Positions 4,600-6,487 of a stretch of DNA of 6,487 bases are shown here, one piece after another. The notes under the pieces were generated by a model that searched no databases, was not told the DNA's origin, and worked only from the letters and a program-made list of their open reading frames with translations. This DNA comes from Campylobacter sp. GTDB taxonomy: Bacteria > Campylobacterota > Campylobacteria > Campylobacterales > Campylobacteraceae. The translations under genes were made by a program, and so were the position numbers. The stretch lies in the NCBI GenBank assembly GCA_017506845.1, contig JAFVMP010000149.1:1-6487 (forward strand), in the 5' to 3' direction. The stretch's first letter is position 1. Each line of letters starts with the position of its first letter.

Positions 4600-6033
4600 C
4601 TACTTAGCTAGTGCAGCTTTTACGCCATCAGCGTAAGCTGGGTCAATTAATCTAAAATGATTTAACGCTTTTTGGATTATATCATCGCTTACACCATTCA
4701 TACTTTGTGCTATATTAGAATGAAGTCTAGCTTTCTCATCACTTGGCAATATTGCATATAATGACCTAGCATCTGTATAATAATCAGCATAGTATTCTCT
4801 ATGATTAAATCTTTGCGCTATCTCGCCTATAGCCAAATCTGGTTCAGCGAACTTAGCATTTTCAACTGGCCCACCATTGCTATTTGGCTCATAATATGCT
4901 GATTTTTCTTGTGCATAGCTACCATTATTCATAGCTCCGCCTACATAGTAGTTATTGACTTCAACTATTGGCTTATTAACTTCAAGTTGTTGATAATGCA
5001 CACCAACTCTATATCTTTGAGCATCTGGATAGCTAAAAATTCTAGCTTGAAGCATTCTATCTGGGCTATAACCAATACCTGGAACTATATTACTTGGACT
5101 AAATGCTACTTGTTCTACCTCGTTAAAATAGTTTTTAGGATTTTGATTAAGAGTTAAGACACCTACATTTATAAGTGGATATTTAGAGTGAGGCCAGATT
5201 TTAGTTAGGTCAAATGGATTAAACTCGCACTCATTAGCCTCTTCTTGACTCATTATTTGAATTTTAAAATCCCACTGAGGGAACTCACCTCTATCAATTG
5301 CCTCATATAGATCTCTTTGATGGCTCTCTCTATCTACGGCTATGATCTTAGCTGCTTCTTCATTGGTTAGATTTTTAATGCCTTGGCGAGTTTTAAAGTG
5401 GAATTTAACCCAAAATCTCTCACCATTTTGATTTATTAAGCTATATGTATGACTACCAAAACCATGCATATGACGATAACTTGCTGGAATTCCCCTATCG
5501 CTCATTAAGATCATAACTTGATGCATTGTCTCAGGGTTTAGCGTCCAAAAATCCCACGCAGCGTTTGCTGATCTTAAGTGTGTTCTTGGGTCTCTTTTTT
5601 GCGAGTGGATAAAATCTGGGAATTTCATACCATCTTTGATAAAAAATGTCGGTGTATTATTACCTACTAAGTCCCAATTGCCCTCTTTAGTATAAAATTT
5701 AATTGCAAATCCTCTAACATCTCTTTCTGCATCTGCTGCACCAGCCTCACCAGCAACTGTGCTAAAGCGTAAAAATAATTTAGTTTTTTCACCTTTTTGA
5801 AGTACACTTGCTTTAGTATATCTACTAATATCTTCAGTAATCTCTAAAACACCATATGCACCACTACCCTTAGCATGAACTGTTCTTTCTGGAATTCTCT
5901 CTCTATTTTGAAATGCAAGTTTTTCAATCAATTGATAATCTTGAAGTAATACTGGGCCGGTGGCACCTGCTGTGATACTAAACTGATTTGAGCTAATTGG
6001 ATTTCCACTAGCTGTATTTAATTGTTTTGCCAT
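4600..6033 (-). CDS. katA: Monofunctional heme catalase
   Basis: This 477-residue small-subunit (clade 3 type) catalase splits hydrogen peroxide into water and oxygen, close to the length of C. jejuni KatA. Catalytic His53 lies in [12 protein letters not shown] and catalytic Asn125 in [14 protein letters not shown]. The proximal heme ligand Tyr335 with Arg331 lies in the family signature [12 protein letters not shown] (331-342). The heme-pocket [10 protein letters not shown] (89-98) and DPRTHL are intact, as is the C-terminal helical part. There is no signal peptide, so it is probably cytosolic; short small-subunit catalases lack the extra flavodoxin-like domain. The start has AAAAGGAA six bases upstream. 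A TATAAT promoter and a 39-bp palindrome lie upstream; PerR and Fur control of katA is known in C. jejuni. A hairpin and the heme-delivery ankyrin gene follow. All catalytic residues are present. Confidence 0.97.
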   Translation of the reverse strand: MAKQLNTASGNPISSNQFSITAGATGPVLLQDYQLIEKLAFQNRERIPERTVHAKGSGAYGVLEITEDISRYTKASVLQKGEKTKLFLRFSTVAGEAGAADAERDVRGFAIKFYTKEGNWDLVGNNTPTFFIKDGMKFPDFIHSQKRDPRTHLRSANAAWDFWTLNPETMHQVMILMSDRGIPASYRHMHGFGSHTYSLINQNGERFWVKFHFKTRQGIKNLTNEEAAKIIAVDRESHQRDLYEAIDRGEFPQWDFKIQIMSQEEANECEFNPFDLTKIWPHSKYPLINVGVLTLNQNPKNYFNEVEQVAFSPSNIVPGIGYSPDRMLQARIFSYPDAQRYRVGVHYQQLEVNKPIVEVNNYYVGGAMNNGSYAQEKSAYYEPNSNGGPVENAKFAEPDLAIGEIAQRFNHREYYADYYTDARSLYAILPSDEKARLHSNIAQSMNGVSDDIIQKALNHFRLIDPAYADGVKAALAK

Positions 6034-6069
6034 ATGATTTCCTTTTTGATAAATTTAATATGTAGCAAA

Positions 6070-6075
6070 ATTATA
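6070..6075 (-). promoter_or_regulatory. katA -10 promoter element
   Basis: TATAAT reads at 6075-6070 on the minus strand, giving a predicted start near 6063 and a leader of about 30 bases with the AAAAGGAA ribosome site at 6046-6039. No -35 hexamer is visible. The position where it would lie is covered by the long palindrome at 6090-6128. Confidence 0.7.
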
Positions 6076-6089
6076 TGGCTTTTTTTAAA

Positions 6090-6128
6090 ATATTTTGTAA
6101 ATAATAAAAATTATTATTTACAAAATAT
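6090..6128. promoter_or_regulatory. 39-bp palindrome, candidate PerR/Fur-type operator of katA
   Basis: Two perfect 18-base arms, ATATTTTGTAAATAATAA (6090-6107) and its exact complement (6111-6128), flank the spacer AAA. Relative to the predicted katA start the element spans about -27 to -65, where a bound protein would block polymerase. Its centre (6102-6116, TAATAAA-A-ATTATTA) matches 11 of 14 arm positions of the Bacillus PerR box TTATAAT-N-ATTATAA. The symmetry extends well beyond one such box. An alternative is an AU-rich hairpin downstream of cmoA; the lack of any G/C core makes that less likely. Confidence 0.6.
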
Positions 6129-6224
6129 AAAACTATTTTTTGCTGGGGATATTTTATAAATATTGGTTTTAGTGCAATCTTAGTATGATTAAAAATCAAA
6201 TATTAACCCATTTTAATTAATAGT

Positions 6225-6487
6225 TTATTTAAAAGCTATAAAAGAAGCAAAATTTGCCCATTTAAACAAGGTTTCTACATTACAAAATCCAGCATTTTTA
6301 CATAGCTCCTTATTCTCATTTTCACTATATGGTATCAAAACATTTTCTAATGCTTGACGCTTTTGAGCTATCTCAAATTTAGAGTAACCTTGAGCTTCTT
6401 TATACTCTTGATATATATTAATCATCTCTAAATCTAGCTTTTTATCATCATATACTAGCTTTTCGCTAAATACAAATAAACCATCAT
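6225..6487 (-). CDS. cmoA: Carboxy-S-adenosyl-L-methionine synthase, C-terminal part (5' end outside window)
   Basis: The frame is open to the window edge, so only the last 86 residues are visible; an ATG at 6425 is internal. They read from [10 protein letters not shown] (end of the methyltransferase-like fold, resembling the LVLSEK strand of E. coli CmoA) through [19 protein letters not shown] and [10 protein letters not shown] to the terminal [22 protein letters not shown]. The GYS-x-EI-x-QKR-x-x-LENV block is the family hallmark. CmoA makes carboxy-SAM from SAM and prephenate; CmoB then uses it to modify wobble uridine-34 of tRNAs to 5-carboxymethoxyuridine. The gene is transcribed toward katA, 191 bases away, with no clear terminator and with a separate katA promoter between. 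Confidence 0.9.
   Translation of the reverse strand, partial: DGLFVFSEKLVYDDKKLDLEMINIYQEYKEAQGYSKFEIAQKRQALENVLIPYSENENKELCKNAGFCNVETLFKWANFASFIAFK

Noticed and set aside
4909..5157. 82-codon plus-strand frame inside katA
   Set aside because: It is antisense to the catalase heme-binding region, with no ribosome site or known product.
6129..6224. Possible small gene or cmoA terminator in the gap before cmoA, including a 15-bp dyad at 6149-6163 (ATATTTTATAAATAT)
   Set aside because: No frame with a ribosome site was found; the dyad is pure A/T, interrupted at its centre and not followed by a T-run, so I do not call a gene or terminator.
6225..6425. Complete 66-residue protein starting at the ATG at 6425
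   Set aside because: The frame continues upstream to the window edge with CmoA-like sequence ([10 protein letters not shown]), so this ATG is an internal methionine.

Overview
This AT-rich, gene-dense window looks like a chromosomal segment of a Campylobacter-type epsilonproteobacterium. I base this on strongly A/T-biased codons, promoters with a clear -10 and mostly no -35, and recognisable families: a flagellar/surface-sugar N-acetyl sugar amidotransferase, the KatA catalase paired with a Cj1386-like ankyrin protein, and CmoA. The species cannot be fixed from the sequence alone. No tRNA, rRNA, CRISPR array, insertion sequence or prophage gene was seen.

Layout. (1) Positions 1-699, minus strand: 5' part of an N-acetyl sugar amidotransferase of the PseA/WbuX type, cut by the window edge. 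Its promoter carries an uninterrupted run of 15 A (15 T on the coding strand). (2) Positions 700-957: divergent promoter region, very AT-rich, with several short palindromes and an unusually complete TTGACA-17-TACAAT promoter facing right. (3) Positions 958-3557, plus strand: a tight three-gene sulfur operon, metY (O-acetylhomoserine sulfhydrylase), an Rrf2-family regulator overlapping metY by 4 bases, and cysK (cysteine synthase) 9 bases later. A 10-bp hairpin closes the operon. (4) Positions 3581-3994, minus strand: a 137-residue helical protein I do not recognise, preceded by a GG-N10-GC element that fits a sigma-54 promoter. (5) Positions 4041-6033, minus strand: katA followed by an ankyrin-repeat gene, with a strong hairpin between them. 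A 39-bp near-perfect palindrome just upstream of the katA -10 is the best candidate for a peroxide/metal-responsive operator. (6) Positions 6225-6487, minus strand: the C-terminal 86 codons of cmoA.

How the genes work together. MetY and CysK put sulfide into homocysteine and cysteine. The Rrf2 regulator between them contains no cysteine, so it cannot be an IscR-like Fe-S sensor. Its last residue is isoleucine (...NYVI), the terminal residue used by several known partners that dock in the CysK active site. This suggests that CysK itself may be the sulfur-status sensor, as in the Bacillus CymR-CysK pair. KatA removes hydrogen peroxide, and the ankyrin protein probably helps supply it with heme. 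The most interesting items are the predicted Rrf2-CysK pair, the long katA operator, the putative sigma-54 promoter of the unknown gene, and the homopolymer in the glycan-gene promoter.
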